Source of the DNA: Patescibacteria group bacterium | GTDB lineage: Bacteria; Patescibacteriota; Dojkabacteria; SC72 | Length of the DNA stretch: 25,973 bases | Assembly (NCBI GenBank): GCA_018818345.1 | Contig: JAHISI010000049.1 | Coordinates: 1 to 25,973, forward strand | Reading direction: 5' to 3' | Notes under the pieces: generated by a model | Seen by the model: the letters and a program-made list of their open reading frames with translations, nothing else | Databases searched by the model: none | Told to the model about the DNA's origin: nothing | Translations under genes and position numbers: made by a program | Shown: positions 16,370-23,848 of the stretch, piece after piece | Numbering within the stretch: the first letter of the stretch is position 1 | Layout: each line of letters begins with the position of its first letter

Positions 16370-16698
16370 TACTTAATCACATTCTTAAACTGAGTAGTTA
16401 CATCTGCTTTCAAAATTTCCTTAGAATCACAAAATTCAAATGCGACATATTCAAAATTGAATTTGTAGTTATCTAAATCTAATTCTTTAACTAATTCCAT
16501 AACGATAACTCGAAGCAATCTTGTCATTCTATGCCTTTGAACTGCATTCCCTATCTTTTTGTTTAATACGAATCCAAACTTAGGAGTAGAGGAGGAAGCT
16601 AGTGCAACTAACATTCCATATTGTCCGCGAAACTTCAAACCTTTGGAGTATACATAACGAAAATCTTTTGCTGGCAATTTGTATTTTGTAGGTAGCAT
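16369..16698 (-). CDS. rnpA: ribonuclease P protein component
   Basis: 109 residues; the protein cofactor of RNase P, which cuts the 5' leader from pre-tRNA (and pre-tmRNA). The conserved region is present as KFGFVLNKKIGNAVQRHRMTRLLRVIV. The usual RNR motif reads RHR here. An aromatic patch (FRYVYSKGLKFRGQYGMLV) forms the leader-binding cleft of the family. Overall similarity is weak outside these parts, but position between rpmH and yidD supports the call. The C-terminus is slightly long and Asp/Lys-rich. Confidence 0.92.
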   Translation of the reverse strand: MLPTKYKLPAKDFRYVYSKGLKFRGQYGMLVALASSSTPKFGFVLNKKIGNAVQRHRMTRLLRVIVMELVKELDLDNYKFNFEYVAFEFCDSKEILKADVTTQFKNVIK

Positions 16699-16706
16699 AT
16701 ATACTA

Positions 16707-16889
16707 CTATCTTATACTTTTTGTATGTTTTTTTCTAAGGGTCTTGTATTCCTCACTTGCAGTAAGTCTTACTCTACCTTTTGCTTTTCTTCTTTTTAAT
16801 ACGTTTCTTCCATCTGGGGTAGCATTTCTAGCCATGAAGCCAAACTTCCTAATTCTTTTTACATTTTTTGGTTGGTATGTTCTTTTCAT
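16707..16889 (-). CDS. rpmH: 50S ribosomal protein L34
   Basis: 60 residues. The start MKRTYQPKNVKRIRKFGFMAR and the GRNVLKRRKAKGRVRL segment match L34. L34 is normally 44-46 residues; this one has about 15 extra C-terminal residues (EEYKTLRKKHTKSIR) that are basic and probably helical. It is the first gene of the minus-strand cluster and is divergent from dnaA. Confidence 0.96.
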   Translation of the reverse strand: MKRTYQPKNVKRIRKFGFMARNATPDGRNVLKRRKAKGRVRLTASEEYKTLRKKHTKSIR

Positions 16890-17168
16890 TGATTTGTTAC
16901 TCTATATGATATCGTGGGTATTATATATGATGAGTGGATAATTGGCAAATACTACCACAATTGTAGACTTATGGTTCCCATCAAAATACCCTCTAAAGAT
17001 TCTAGAGATTAAATCGTGTTTTAGAAGTGCGTTCTAGTAAAGGATATTTTAAACGTCCTAGAATACATATCCACATCTTCACGAAAATATATATAATGGT
17101 CTAAAGTCCCAATCGGCCAGAACACTGCCTCCAAACTGCCTTAAGATAATATATAACCTGTCTACAGT
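16890..17168. promoter_or_regulatory. rpmH-dnaA divergent intergenic region
   Basis: 279 bp without a gene. It holds two near-consensus DnaA boxes: AGTGGATAA at 16931-16939 (TTATCCACT on the minus strand) and ATATCCACA near 17067, each one base off TTATCCACA. TTCTAG and CTAGAA form a spaced inverted repeat around 17032-17064. TATATAATGG near 17090 and GATAATATATAA near 17145 are possible -10 elements for dnaA. DnaA autoregulation from these boxes is plausible. Confidence 0.5.
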
Positions 17169-18632
17169 ATGGACAAAGCAGAATTTAACACACACGTTCA
17201 AGAATTACCAAAGCCAGAGATTTCTGTTGCATCCTCATATACACAAACTTTAGACCCAGATGCTCTGTGGAGATCCACGAAAGAGAACCTAAAACTAATG
17301 ATTGGTGCAGAAGAATTTAAAAACACTTTTGGTGGTTGCTATATTGAGAATATATCCAATGGGGTAGCGCAGGTATCATGTGATGTACCATACAAAAGAG
17401 AGAAGATGCTTAGAGATTACAGATTGGCCCTGAAAGATGCACTACTCAAATCATGTGGCCAAAATCTGGAGATAGAAATAAACTTAAGAGAAGGAGAGGC
17501 TGTGAAAGAAAAACCAAAATATGAATATCATGATCCCCGAACCAATCAAACGGTAGATTTGTTCTCTGCAGCAGAAAATGAAAAATCTCTGAAAGAGGAA
17601 AACCTTAAAAAAGCACAGTTAAATCCGAGATATCTCTTTTCTAATTTCATTGTTGGTGGAAACAACAGATTGGCAGAAGCAATAGCTCAAGCAGTGGTTG
17701 ATAGTCTAGGAGAAGCATACAATCCTGTGTTCTTCCACGGTAACACTGGTGTGGGGAAAACACATTTGATGCAGGCCATAGGAAACGAGGTCATTAATCG
17801 ATTCCCTGAGAAAAAAGTTGTCTACATATCCATAGAACAGTTTTTGAATGAAATGGTGGATTCAATTAGAACAAAGCGTAACGAGGATTTTAGAAACAAA
17901 TACAGAGCTGTTGATCTATTGATAATTGATGATGTGCAGTTTGTAGAAACATATCCTAGAACACAGGAAGAACTCTTCCATACCTTCAATACGCTATACC
18001 AGGCAAACAAGCAGATTGTGCTCGCTTCAGACAGGCCTCCGAAGGAGATAAAGAATATTACAGATAGATTAAGATCTAGGTTTGAGGGTGGTATGGTTGC
18101 TGATATTCAAGCGCCTGATTACGAGACAAGACTCGCTATTCTTCAACAAATGATCATAGATAAAGGCTCAGATGTAAATGTTCCTAAGGAATACTTAGAT
18201 CTAATCGCCAAGAATGTAGAAAACAACATTAGAGAGTTAGAAGGTGCATTAACCAAGGTGCTTTCCCTTTTTAAACTAGGAATGAATCCTACATATGAAG
18301 ATATTGGAAAACTTTTGCAGATTGATTTAGAAAGTAAACGAAAGAAAATTTCTCCTGCCAAAGTAATGAAATGTGTATCCGAATCATTTGATGTTAAGCT
18401 AGCAGATATAAAAGGTGACAGAAGAACAGCATATATTGCACAATGTCGACAGATTGTAATGTACATATTACGAAATGAATTAGGTATGCCTTTGGAGAGG
18501 GTTGCAAAAGAGGTAAACCGAAAAGATCACACTACTGTATTACACGCTTGTGAGAAGATAAAAGCCTTAAGGGAAAAGGATTCTCGCTTTAATGAAAAGA
18601 TGCAGAATTGTTACAAACTAATACGAGAATAG
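17169..18632 (+). CDS. dnaA: chromosomal replication initiator DnaA
   Basis: 487 residues; binds DnaA boxes and melts oriC as an ATP-dependent filament. Domain I (about 30-105, LWRSTKENLKLMIGAEEFK...) has the helical interaction fold. A variable linker follows. Domain III is the AAA+ core: LFSNFIVGGNNRLAEA, Walker A GNTGVGKT at 191-198, and Walker B LLIIDDVQF at about 250. Arg finger and sensor 2 segments follow (ITDRLRSRFEGG, NNIRELEGAL). Domain IV has the DNA-binding signature DHTTVLHACEKI starting at residue 453. There is no Shine-Dalgarno before the ATG. Regulation by nearby DnaA boxes is likely. Confidence 0.98.
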   Translation: MDKAEFNTHVQELPKPEISVASSYTQTLDPDALWRSTKENLKLMIGAEEFKNTFGGCYIENISNGVAQVSCDVPYKREKMLRDYRLALKDALLKSCGQNLEIEINLREGEAVKEKPKYEYHDPRTNQTVDLFSAAENEKSLKEENLKKAQLNPRYLFSNFIVGGNNRLAEAIAQAVVDSLGEAYNPVFFHGNTGVGKTHLMQAIGNEVINRFPEKKVVYISIEQFLNEMVDSIRTKRNEDFRNKYRAVDLLIIDDVQFVETYPRTQEELFHTFNTLYQANKQIVLASDRPPKEIKNITDRLRSRFEGGMVADIQAPDYETRLAILQQMIIDKGSDVNVPKEYLDLIAKNVENNIRELEGALTKVLSLFKLGMNPTYEDIGKLLQIDLESKRKKISPAKVMKCVSESFDVKLADIKGDRRTAYIAQCRQIVMYILRNELGMPLERVAKEVNRKDHTTVLHACEKIKALREKDSRFNEKMQNCYKLIRE

Positions 18633-18804
18633 GTGTGGATAACCATGTGCACAACACCAGGATATCTTCGGATAACCCCCTATCTTCTCCACACTATATA
18701 AACGTTGGAATACCGTTAAGCTCTTTCTAGTAAACAATATCCTGTTTTTGATTTAACCACATACCCCCTTGTTTACCCGCAAGTTATTCAGAAAAGTGTC
18801 CACA

Positions 18805-18854
18805 CTAGAAACGCTCTTTAGAAAAAGTTTTTTACGAAGATATAACGTTTCTAG
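18805..18854. repeat. 9-bp perfect inverted repeat inside the oriC candidate
   Basis: CTAGAAACG (18805-18813) and CGTTTCTAG (18846-18854) are perfect inverted copies 32 bp apart. The space between them contains GAAAAAGTTTTTTAC, itself partly self-complementary. It could extrude as a cruciform or form a hairpin at the 3' end of the dnaA transcript. Confidence 0.6.
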
Positions 18855-19028
18855 GGTAGGGTAGTATCCACAGAGAAAATACCCAAAGAAAATAGATTAT
18901 AATTCAGTTTTAAAACTCCTTGTAGATACTTATCGACATATCCATACTCACTACTACACCTATTACTAAATATATATTAAAAATAATATAGAACAGAGGA
19001 CACCACAATTCTTCTCAACTCTAAAAAA

Positions 19029-19037
19029 TGATACAAT
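19029..19037 (+). promoter_or_regulatory. extended -10 promoter for dnaN
   Basis: TGATACAAT matches the extended -10 with one change. It would give a 5' UTR of about 40 nt before the ATG at 19083. An alternative -10, TATAAA near 19060, lies closer to the start. Confidence 0.45.
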
Positions 19038-19082
19038 ATACTAGTCAACTGCCTAACTATATAAAATTTACATTTAAGTAAT

Positions 19083-20204
19083 ATGCAGTTCTCATGCAAT
19101 CAAGATACATTCTCAAAGTATTTAAACATAATAAGTAGAGTAGTAAACAACAGACCAGGATTACCAATCTTGAACAATGTTCTTTTTGAAACTGTAAAAG
19201 GAAAGGTCATATTAAAAGCAACAGATTTGGAATTAAGTATAAGTACATGGATAGGAGCAGATGTGAATGCTGAGGGTAAGATTACAGCACCGGCTAAACA
19301 ACTTTCAGAATTCATAAATTCTATTCCAGAAGAAAAGGTTGATGTTGAATTAGAAAAACAAAGTTTCAATATATCAACTGAGAACAACTCAGCAAGCTTC
19401 AATACAATGCCAGCAGATGATTTCCCTGCAATTCCTATGATTGAAGATGGCCAAAAGCCTTTAGTTAAACTTAATAAGGCAGATCTAGTTACTGCAATAA
19501 ATAGAGTAGCATTTGCTGCTGCCAGAGATGACATTAAGCCTGTTTTAACAGGAGTAAAGGTGGAAATAGGTGGTGATACTCTTTCATTTGTTTGTACAGA
19601 TGGACTTAGACTTTCTAAGCAGGTTGTAAAAATTGCAAAGGTAGAAGAAGAGAAAAGCATATTAGTTCCAGTGAGAGCTCTAGAAGAATTAGCACATATT
19701 GCTTCTGAATTAGATAGTGAAGATGATTTCGTGGAATTCTATCTATTAAGTGATAAAAATCAGATACTCTTTAGATTTGGAGAAGTAGATTTAGTTTCTA
19801 GACTAATTGATGGGGAATTTCCTGAATACAAACAGATTATACCTACTGGATACAAAACAAAGAGTGAAATATCTAAGAATGATTTCTTAAACTCTTTGAA
19901 AGTTATAAATATCATTGCAAGATCTGTATTAGGAAATAAGATGATATTGGATATATATAAAGAAGGTAAAATATCCCTTTCTGCAACACAATCAGACTTA
20001 GGTAAAAATCAAAGTAATATGGCATGTAAAGTAGAGGGTGACGATATTAAGATTGCATTTAGTGCAAAACTCCTCTCTGATGTATTAAACCATATAGATT
20101 CGGAAGACATCGTATTTGAATGTTCTGAGCCTGTAAGACCAGGAGTATTCAAAATTAAAGGAGATGAGAACTTTGTGCATCTTGTTATGCCTATGATGCT
20201 TTAG
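19083..20204 (+). CDS. dnaN: DNA polymerase III sliding clamp (beta subunit)
   Basis: 373 residues; a dimeric ring that holds DNA polymerase on the template. Three repeated clamp domains are recognisable: residues 1-120 (FSKYLNIISRVVNNRPGLPILNNV, LKATDLELSI), 130-245 (LVTAINRVAFAAARDDIKPVLTGV, FVCTDGLRLS) and 250-373 (SRLIDGEFPEYKQIIP, LSATQSDLGKNQS). The C-terminus FVHLVMPMML matches the usual YLLMPMRL end. The length is typical. The last 14 bp overlap the convergent regulator gene at 20191, so the two transcripts are antisense at their ends. Confidence 0.98.
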   Translation: MQFSCNQDTFSKYLNIISRVVNNRPGLPILNNVLFETVKGKVILKATDLELSISTWIGADVNAEGKITAPAKQLSEFINSIPEEKVDVELEKQSFNISTENNSASFNTMPADDFPAIPMIEDGQKPLVKLNKADLVTAINRVAFAAARDDIKPVLTGVKVEIGGDTLSFVCTDGLRLSKQVVKIAKVEEEKSILVPVRALEELAHIASELDSEDDFVEFYLLSDKNQILFRFGEVDLVSRLIDGEFPEYKQIIPTGYKTKSEISKNDFLNSLKVINIIARSVLGNKMILDIYKEGKISLSATQSDLGKNQSNMACKVEGDDIKIAFSAKLLSDVLNHIDSEDIVFECSEPVRPGVFKIKGDENFVHLVMPMML

Positions 20205-20868
20205 GTTTCTTAACCTTAATCTTATAACCAACACCGTGAACAGTATTGATCAGACTTTTGTCCTCAAGTTTGTCACGCAACCTTTTAATATGTACATCTA
20301 TGGTATTAGAACCAACATATTCTCTATAATCCCATACATGATCAAGTAATTCACACCTCGAAATAGCTCGATCCTTGTTTCTGGCAAGGTATTCAAAAAG
20401 AGAATATTCCTTCTTTCTTAAATTAATATCTTTTTCATCTTTCGTTACGACATGATTCTTTGTATCTAAAACATAATCACCCAGATAGAGATTCTCGTCT
20501 ACGTAGCTTTTAGGTCTACGAATCAAAGACTGAATTCGAGCAAGCAATTCTTGCACAGGGAATGGGTACGTAAGGACATCGTCACCACCATGATTAAGAA
20601 AATCAACCTTTTCAACCCAACTTCCTTTATTACAAACACCCAAAACCTTGGTATCCGGATCTGTTTTCTTAATATAGTCCAGGATCTCAACAGTAAGCTC
20701 TTTGCCCATATTTGTATTAAGAATGACAAAGTCAAAGATCTTTTTAGAAATTAGAGACTTGCTTTGAAAATTTTCATCATCCAAAGTCGTATTATATCTG
20801 TATGATTCCAACGCTTTCTGAAGCAATTGAGAAAGAGTGGGGGAATTCTCTATAATTAATATATTCAT
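20191..20868 (-). CDS. OmpR/PhoB-family regulator with degenerate receiver domain
   Basis: 225 residues starting ATG at 20868 (MNILIIENSP); a GTG 9 codons upstream is less likely. The N-terminal receiver (1-118) has the right layout, but its switch residues are changed. The acidic pair reads E7-N8-S9, the phosphoacceptor Asp is N51 (FVILNTNMG), the beta-4 Thr/Ser region reads GVCNKG, and the beta-5 Lys is Tyr (LTYPF). The C-terminal winged helix (about 130-220) is well conserved: LRKKEYSLFEYLARN, CELLDHVWDY, GSNTIDVHIKRLRDKL, TVHGVGYKI. It should bind DNA without aspartate phosphorylation. No histidine kinase gene adjoins. It overlaps the dnaN 3' end by 14 bp. Confidence 0.9.
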   Translation of the reverse strand: MNILIIENSPTLSQLLQKALESYRYNTTLDDENFQSKSLISKKIFDFVILNTNMGKELTVEILDYIKKTDPDTKVLGVCNKGSWVEKVDFLNHGGDDVLTYPFPVQELLARIQSLIRRPKSYVDENLYLGDYVLDTKNHVVTKDEKDINLRKKEYSLFEYLARNKDRAISRCELLDHVWDYREYVGSNTIDVHIKRLRDKLEDKSLINTVHGVGYKIKVKKPKAS

Positions 20869-20942
20869 ATACAAGCAATTAGAAATTATTTGCACTATGA
20901 TATAGATATATTTTCTAACCTAAAAAGCCTGGAGAAAGATAA

Positions 20943-21314
20943 ATGATTAAATTTCTAACTACAACAATAGCTGTACTGATAGGGGCTGTAGGATTTCTGT
21001 ACTATTTGATACAGAATACGAATTTCTTGCCATTTGATATCAATGGTAATTACATCATAACAAACCTTTTAGTGTTATTCTTTCTTCTTTTCCTCATGGT
21101 TGTTTGTTTCAGCATTCTAATAGCCTTCGCAATCAGATTAATCTTCTTCAAATATGTTGATATGCAAGTAAATATCAAAATAGCAGTTAGATATGGACTG
21201 TTAATCAGTATCGGAATATTGGTGGCATATCTTTTACATTTCTTTCATATTCTTAACTTCGTATGGGGATTTGCTATTCTAATAGTTGTTATCTTAAGCC
21301 TCTTTGTTATATGA
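20943..21314 (+). CDS. small polytopic membrane protein, unknown
   Basis: 123 residues with four hydrophobic segments at about 4-22, 38-68, 82-102 and 104-123. Apart from a few Lys/Arg/His residues in the loops it is almost entirely apolar. GGAGAAAG precedes the ATG by 5 nt, one of the few clear ribosome-binding sites in the window. It is divergent from the regulator gene and ends with TGA 7 bp before the next gene, with which it is probably co-transcribed. I do not recognise a family. Confidence 0.65.
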   Translation: MIKFLTTTIAVLIGAVGFLYYLIQNTNFLPFDINGNYIITNLLVLFFLLFLMVVCFSILIAFAIRLIFFKYVDMQVNIKIAVRYGLLISIGILVAYLLHFFHILNFVWGFAILIVVILSLFVI

Positions 21315-21321
21315 TATCCAT

Positions 21322-21993
21322 ATGAACAAAGAACTAAATGACCTTGCAAAAATAATATCCGGAGAGATGGTATTAGAAAAGAAAGAGGCGGCTTTGGCAA
21401 AGGCTAAGAAGCAAGCTGTTGAGGATGAAAAGAATGACAGAAGAAGAAAGGTTGTGAAAGGAGAAGTTCAATTAGAGAAGGATCCTTTGGTTGAAGAAGA
21501 GAAGAAGGTAGTTCAAAACATCAAGCTTTTTGAGTGGGAAGCTCCAGATAGATATGAGATATCATACAATACTAAGTATTTCATGATAATTGTTGCACTT
21601 AGTTTGGTATTGATACTCCTTTTAGCTATTCTTGGACACTACTTCCTCATGGTAGCAATCATAGCGATGCTTTTCCTCATATATGTATTAGGTACTACTA
21701 AGCCTCAAAAGGTTACTCACAGAGTCACTGCGAGAGGTATAGACACTGGAAACAAGTTGTATGAGTGGTACATTATGAAAAATTTCTACTTTACTAAGAA
21801 ACAGAATCAGCTTTTCTTGATTGTAGAAACTAAATTGAATCTTCCAGGAGCGTTGCTATTCTTACTTAGTGAGAAGGATAAGGATGCAATATTTGTTTTG
21901 TTACAAGAAAAACTTCTTTACAAGGATATTAGGAAGCAGGGGTGGTTAGAGAAGTTAAACTTTGGTGAATATATTCCTTTAGATAAGGTTTAA
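21322..21993 (+). CDS. membrane protein with N-terminal coiled coil, unknown
   Basis: 223 residues starting ATG at 21322; an in-frame TTG at 21304 overlaps the previous gene and is less likely. The first 65 residues are highly charged and predicted coiled coil (EKKEAALAKAKKQAVEDEKN). Two transmembrane helices follow at about 82-118, then a C-terminal soluble domain of about 100 residues (HRVTARGIDTGNKLYEWYIMKNFYFTKKQNQLFLIVE) that resembles a PH-like beta barrel in its strand pattern. The gene ends 10 bp before tRNA-Ser(CGA). No named family recognised; a membrane scaffold is a guess. Confidence 0.68.
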   Translation: MNKELNDLAKIISGEMVLEKKEAALAKAKKQAVEDEKNDRRRKVVKGEVQLEKDPLVEEEKKVVQNIKLFEWEAPDRYEISYNTKYFMIIVALSLVLILLLAILGHYFLMVAIIAMLFLIYVLGTTKPQKVTHRVTARGIDTGNKLYEWYIMKNFYFTKKQNQLFLIVETKLNLPGALLFLLSEKDKDAIFVLLQEKLLYKDIRKQGWLEKLNFGEYIPLDKV

Positions 21994-22003
21994 GATCATT
22001 TAA

Positions 22004-22090
22004 GGAGAGGTGCCTGAGTGGCTGAAAGGGATGCTTTCGAAAAGCATTGTATGGGCAACCATACCGGGGGTTCGAATCCCTCCCTCTCCG
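22004..22090 (+). tRNA. tRNA-Ser (anticodon CGA), CCA not encoded
   Basis: A class II tRNA. The acceptor GGAGAGG pairs with CCTCTCC (22083-22089), and the discriminator is G at 22090. The anticodon stem ATGCT/AGCAT closes TTCGAAA, with CGA at 22038-22040. The variable arm is GTATGGGCAACCATAC. The T loop is TTCGAAT. The next bases are TAT, so CCA must be added by the nucleotidyltransferase, unlike the two tRNAs near 13.1 kb. Confidence 0.95.
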
Positions 22091-22114
22091 TATGATTCCA
22101 CAAATTTCAAGTTC

Positions 22115-22256
22115 TATAAAGCTGTATGACGTCTTTTAAGGCGCTTATTTTGTATATCAGCCTCTTACCAAGCCTCTCATTAGTTACTCACCTCATATCT
22201 ACGTTGTGGATAACTGCCGGTGAGGGTGTGATTGTGCCGTAACAACGAGCTTTATA
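22115..22256 (+). ncRNA. candidate structured RNA downstream of tRNA-Ser
   Basis: This segment fills much of the gene-free stretch 22091-22378. Outer arms TATAAAGCT (22115-22123) and AGCTTTATA (22248-22256) pair perfectly over 9 bp. Inside, CTCACC (22187-22192) pairs with GGTGAG (22219-22224). Within that, TATCTAC (22196-22202) pairs with GTGGATA (22206-22212) around GTT, one pair being T-G. The nested layout suggests a folded RNA of about 140 nt. I see no match to SRP RNA, RNase P RNA or 6S RNA core motifs. The strand is assumed from the flanking genes. The inner hairpin contains a perfect DnaA box, so a DNA-level role is also possible. Confidence 0.35.
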
Positions 22257-22378
22257 AATAGACTGATTACTATATAATATCCACTATCGTATTATAGGAG
22301 GAGTACTATCAAGATTAGGTTATCACTTATCAAGCTATATATGTAGCAAAAACTTTTTTTGTTTTGTATTATGTATCT

Positions 22379-22867
22379 ATGAAAGAATCAAAAACTGCCA
22401 AAGATGATGTCGTAATTGCTAAAAGGCAATTCATATTAGATTCGCTAGTAGGGTTTGCCATATTCCTCGTGATAGCAGCATTTGCATACATGATAATGAA
22501 TCCTGGGAAAGGACAGTCTGATGCTAGAAATTCTACAAGGAATGCCGATGTCCTAAGTATTATGCAGTCAATGTCTAAATATGTTGAAGCTACAGGAAAT
22601 ATTCCAAGTATGATTCCACTCAACAGAGAATGTGCAAGTATTGGAAATGAAATATGTAGAACAGGGGCTTTGGATTGTAAGAACTACGTAGACTTATCGA
22701 CTACTCTTGCGGAAGGAGATATAAAAAGTATCCCTGTCGATGCGTTTAGAACAGAGGGAAATGGAACAGGGTATTACATTTCTAACGATGGAGAAGGAAG
22801 CATAATTGTATGTGCACCATTAGCTGAAAGAGATGTGACAATCTCTGTTAAGCAGTTTATGTATTAA
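22379..22867 (+). CDS. pilin-like protein
   Basis: 162 residues starting ATG at 22379; an upstream in-frame TTG at 22364 lies over a -10-like TATTAT (22367-22372) and is rejected. The basic N-terminus (KESKTAKDDVVIAKRQ) is followed by one hydrophobic helix (about 14-36). Then comes a helix ARNSTRNADVLSIMQSMSKYVEATGNIP, the pattern of type IV pilins where an alpha-1 helix ends in Y-x-x-x-x-G-x-x-P. The canonical GFTLIE cleavage site is absent. Four Cys in the C-terminal domain (RECAS, EICRTGALDCKN, IVCAP) could form disulfides. It is possibly an unprocessed pilin or membrane-anchored pseudopilin. Confidence 0.62.
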   Translation: MKESKTAKDDVVIAKRQFILDSLVGFAIFLVIAAFAYMIMNPGKGQSDARNSTRNADVLSIMQSMSKYVEATGNIPSMIPLNRECASIGNEICRTGALDCKNYVDLSTTLAEGDIKSIPVDAFRTEGNGTGYYISNDGEGSIIVCAPLAERDVTISVKQFMY

Positions 22868-22886
22868 TTTAAGTATTCATTGAGCT

Positions 22887-23846
22887 ATGGAAGACAAATT
22901 ACCAAGAGAGCATGTAGATATACAGTTTCTGTCACTATGTGTTTCTTTACTTGCTTTCCTAGGGTTAGCATATTGGGCAGGGGATATTGTTTGGTTTAAA
23001 GATTTCCAACCATTCATCACCCTGATATCAGGTATATTTGCGTTATTCATCGGAGTAATTGCATTACTAAGGTATTACACCAAACAAAGCTCTTTAAATT
23101 TCTTGTTCATAGGGATCGGATTTCTAGGAATAGGGCTGTTAGATATTTTTCAGGTAGTTTTAGATTTGGGAGGCATAGGGAATTTGTTTACAATTGTTTC
23201 TACCCAGGTATATCCAGTGACTTCTGTTTTGTCTAAAACATTCCTCTCCGTAGTTATGTTCATAAGTTGGTTAGTAAGTAGAAAAGAAGGCAAAAATAGC
23301 AAGGGTAGAAAGAAGAATGAAACTCTTTTAATGGGTTTGGTAGCAGGAAGTTTTGTCTTGTTCATAGGGGTGTTCATATTCCTCATGATGACCGGAGTGG
23401 TTGTAGATAGCTTGGCGGTAATAATTGTTGGTCTAGTATCATTGATGTTCTTAATTCTTTCCTTACTAGGATATTTACTTAACCGGGGATGGGTTACTGA
23501 TGATTTCAACTACTGGATAATTTTCCTCATATCCTTCCTCATTTTGTCACAAATCTTCTACCTTCCATTCTTCAATCTTGAATATTCAAATATGATGAAT
23601 CTTTCTGTATGGGCAAGATTCTTTGCATATATTGGCTTACTAATAGGCTTTTTAAACAGTATCTATGTTATGTTTCAGAAGGAAGTTAGTACACAAAAGG
23701 AATTAGCTAAGAAGAACAAGCAGCTCGATGAGACGAAGGCAAAAATCGAAGAAGCATACTTGATGCTTCGAGAGGAGAAATGGAGCTTAGCGAGGTCTAA
23801 GGGGAGCGTAGACAAGATATTAAAGGATGTCATGGGAAAGAAATAA
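22887..23846 (+). CDS. seven-helix membrane sensor-like protein (MASE3-like) without output domain
   Basis: 319 residues with about seven to eight hydrophobic helices spread over residues 15-265. The segment LNFLFIGIGFLGIGLLDIFQVVL resembles the conserved helix of MASE-type membrane sensor domains (IGFxxIgxlDxxH), but the usual His is Gln. A cytoplasmic coiled coil (about 267-300, STQKELAKKNKQLDETKAKIEEAYLML is its core) ends the protein. In related proteins a kinase, GGDEF or similar domain follows such a coil; here only 20 residues remain. It precedes the SpoU gene by 2 bp and is probably co-transcribed. Family assignment is tentative. Confidence 0.5.
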   Translation: MEDKLPREHVDIQFLSLCVSLLAFLGLAYWAGDIVWFKDFQPFITLISGIFALFIGVIALLRYYTKQSSLNFLFIGIGFLGIGLLDIFQVVLDLGGIGNLFTIVSTQVYPVTSVLSKTFLSVVMFISWLVSRKEGKNSKGRKKNETLLMGLVAGSFVLFIGVFIFLMMTGVVVDSLAVIIVGLVSLMFLILSLLGYLLNRGWVTDDFNYWIIFLISFLILSQIFYLPFFNLEYSNMMNLSVWARFFAYIGLLIGFLNSIYVMFQKEVSTQKELAKKNKQLDETKAKIEEAYLMLREEKWSLARSKGSVDKILKDVMGKK

Positions 23847-23848
23847 CG

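Larger units (their letters stand above)
18633..19082. other. putative replication origin (oriC) between dnaA and dnaN
   Basis: 450 bp without a gene. A perfect DnaA box, TGTGGATAA, lies at 18634-18642, starting 1 bp after the dnaA stop. One-mismatch boxes are TTCTCCACA (18685-18693), GTATCCACA (18864-18872) and TTATCGACA (18930-18938). Weaker ones are TTATTCAGA (18784-18792) and GTGTCCACA (18796-18804). An AT-only stretch near 18966-18988 (AAATATATATTAAAAATAAT) is a candidate unwinding element next to the dnaN side. A 9-bp inverted repeat lies in the middle. Position, boxes and AT-rich segment together support an origin; skew was not computed. Confidence 0.72.
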
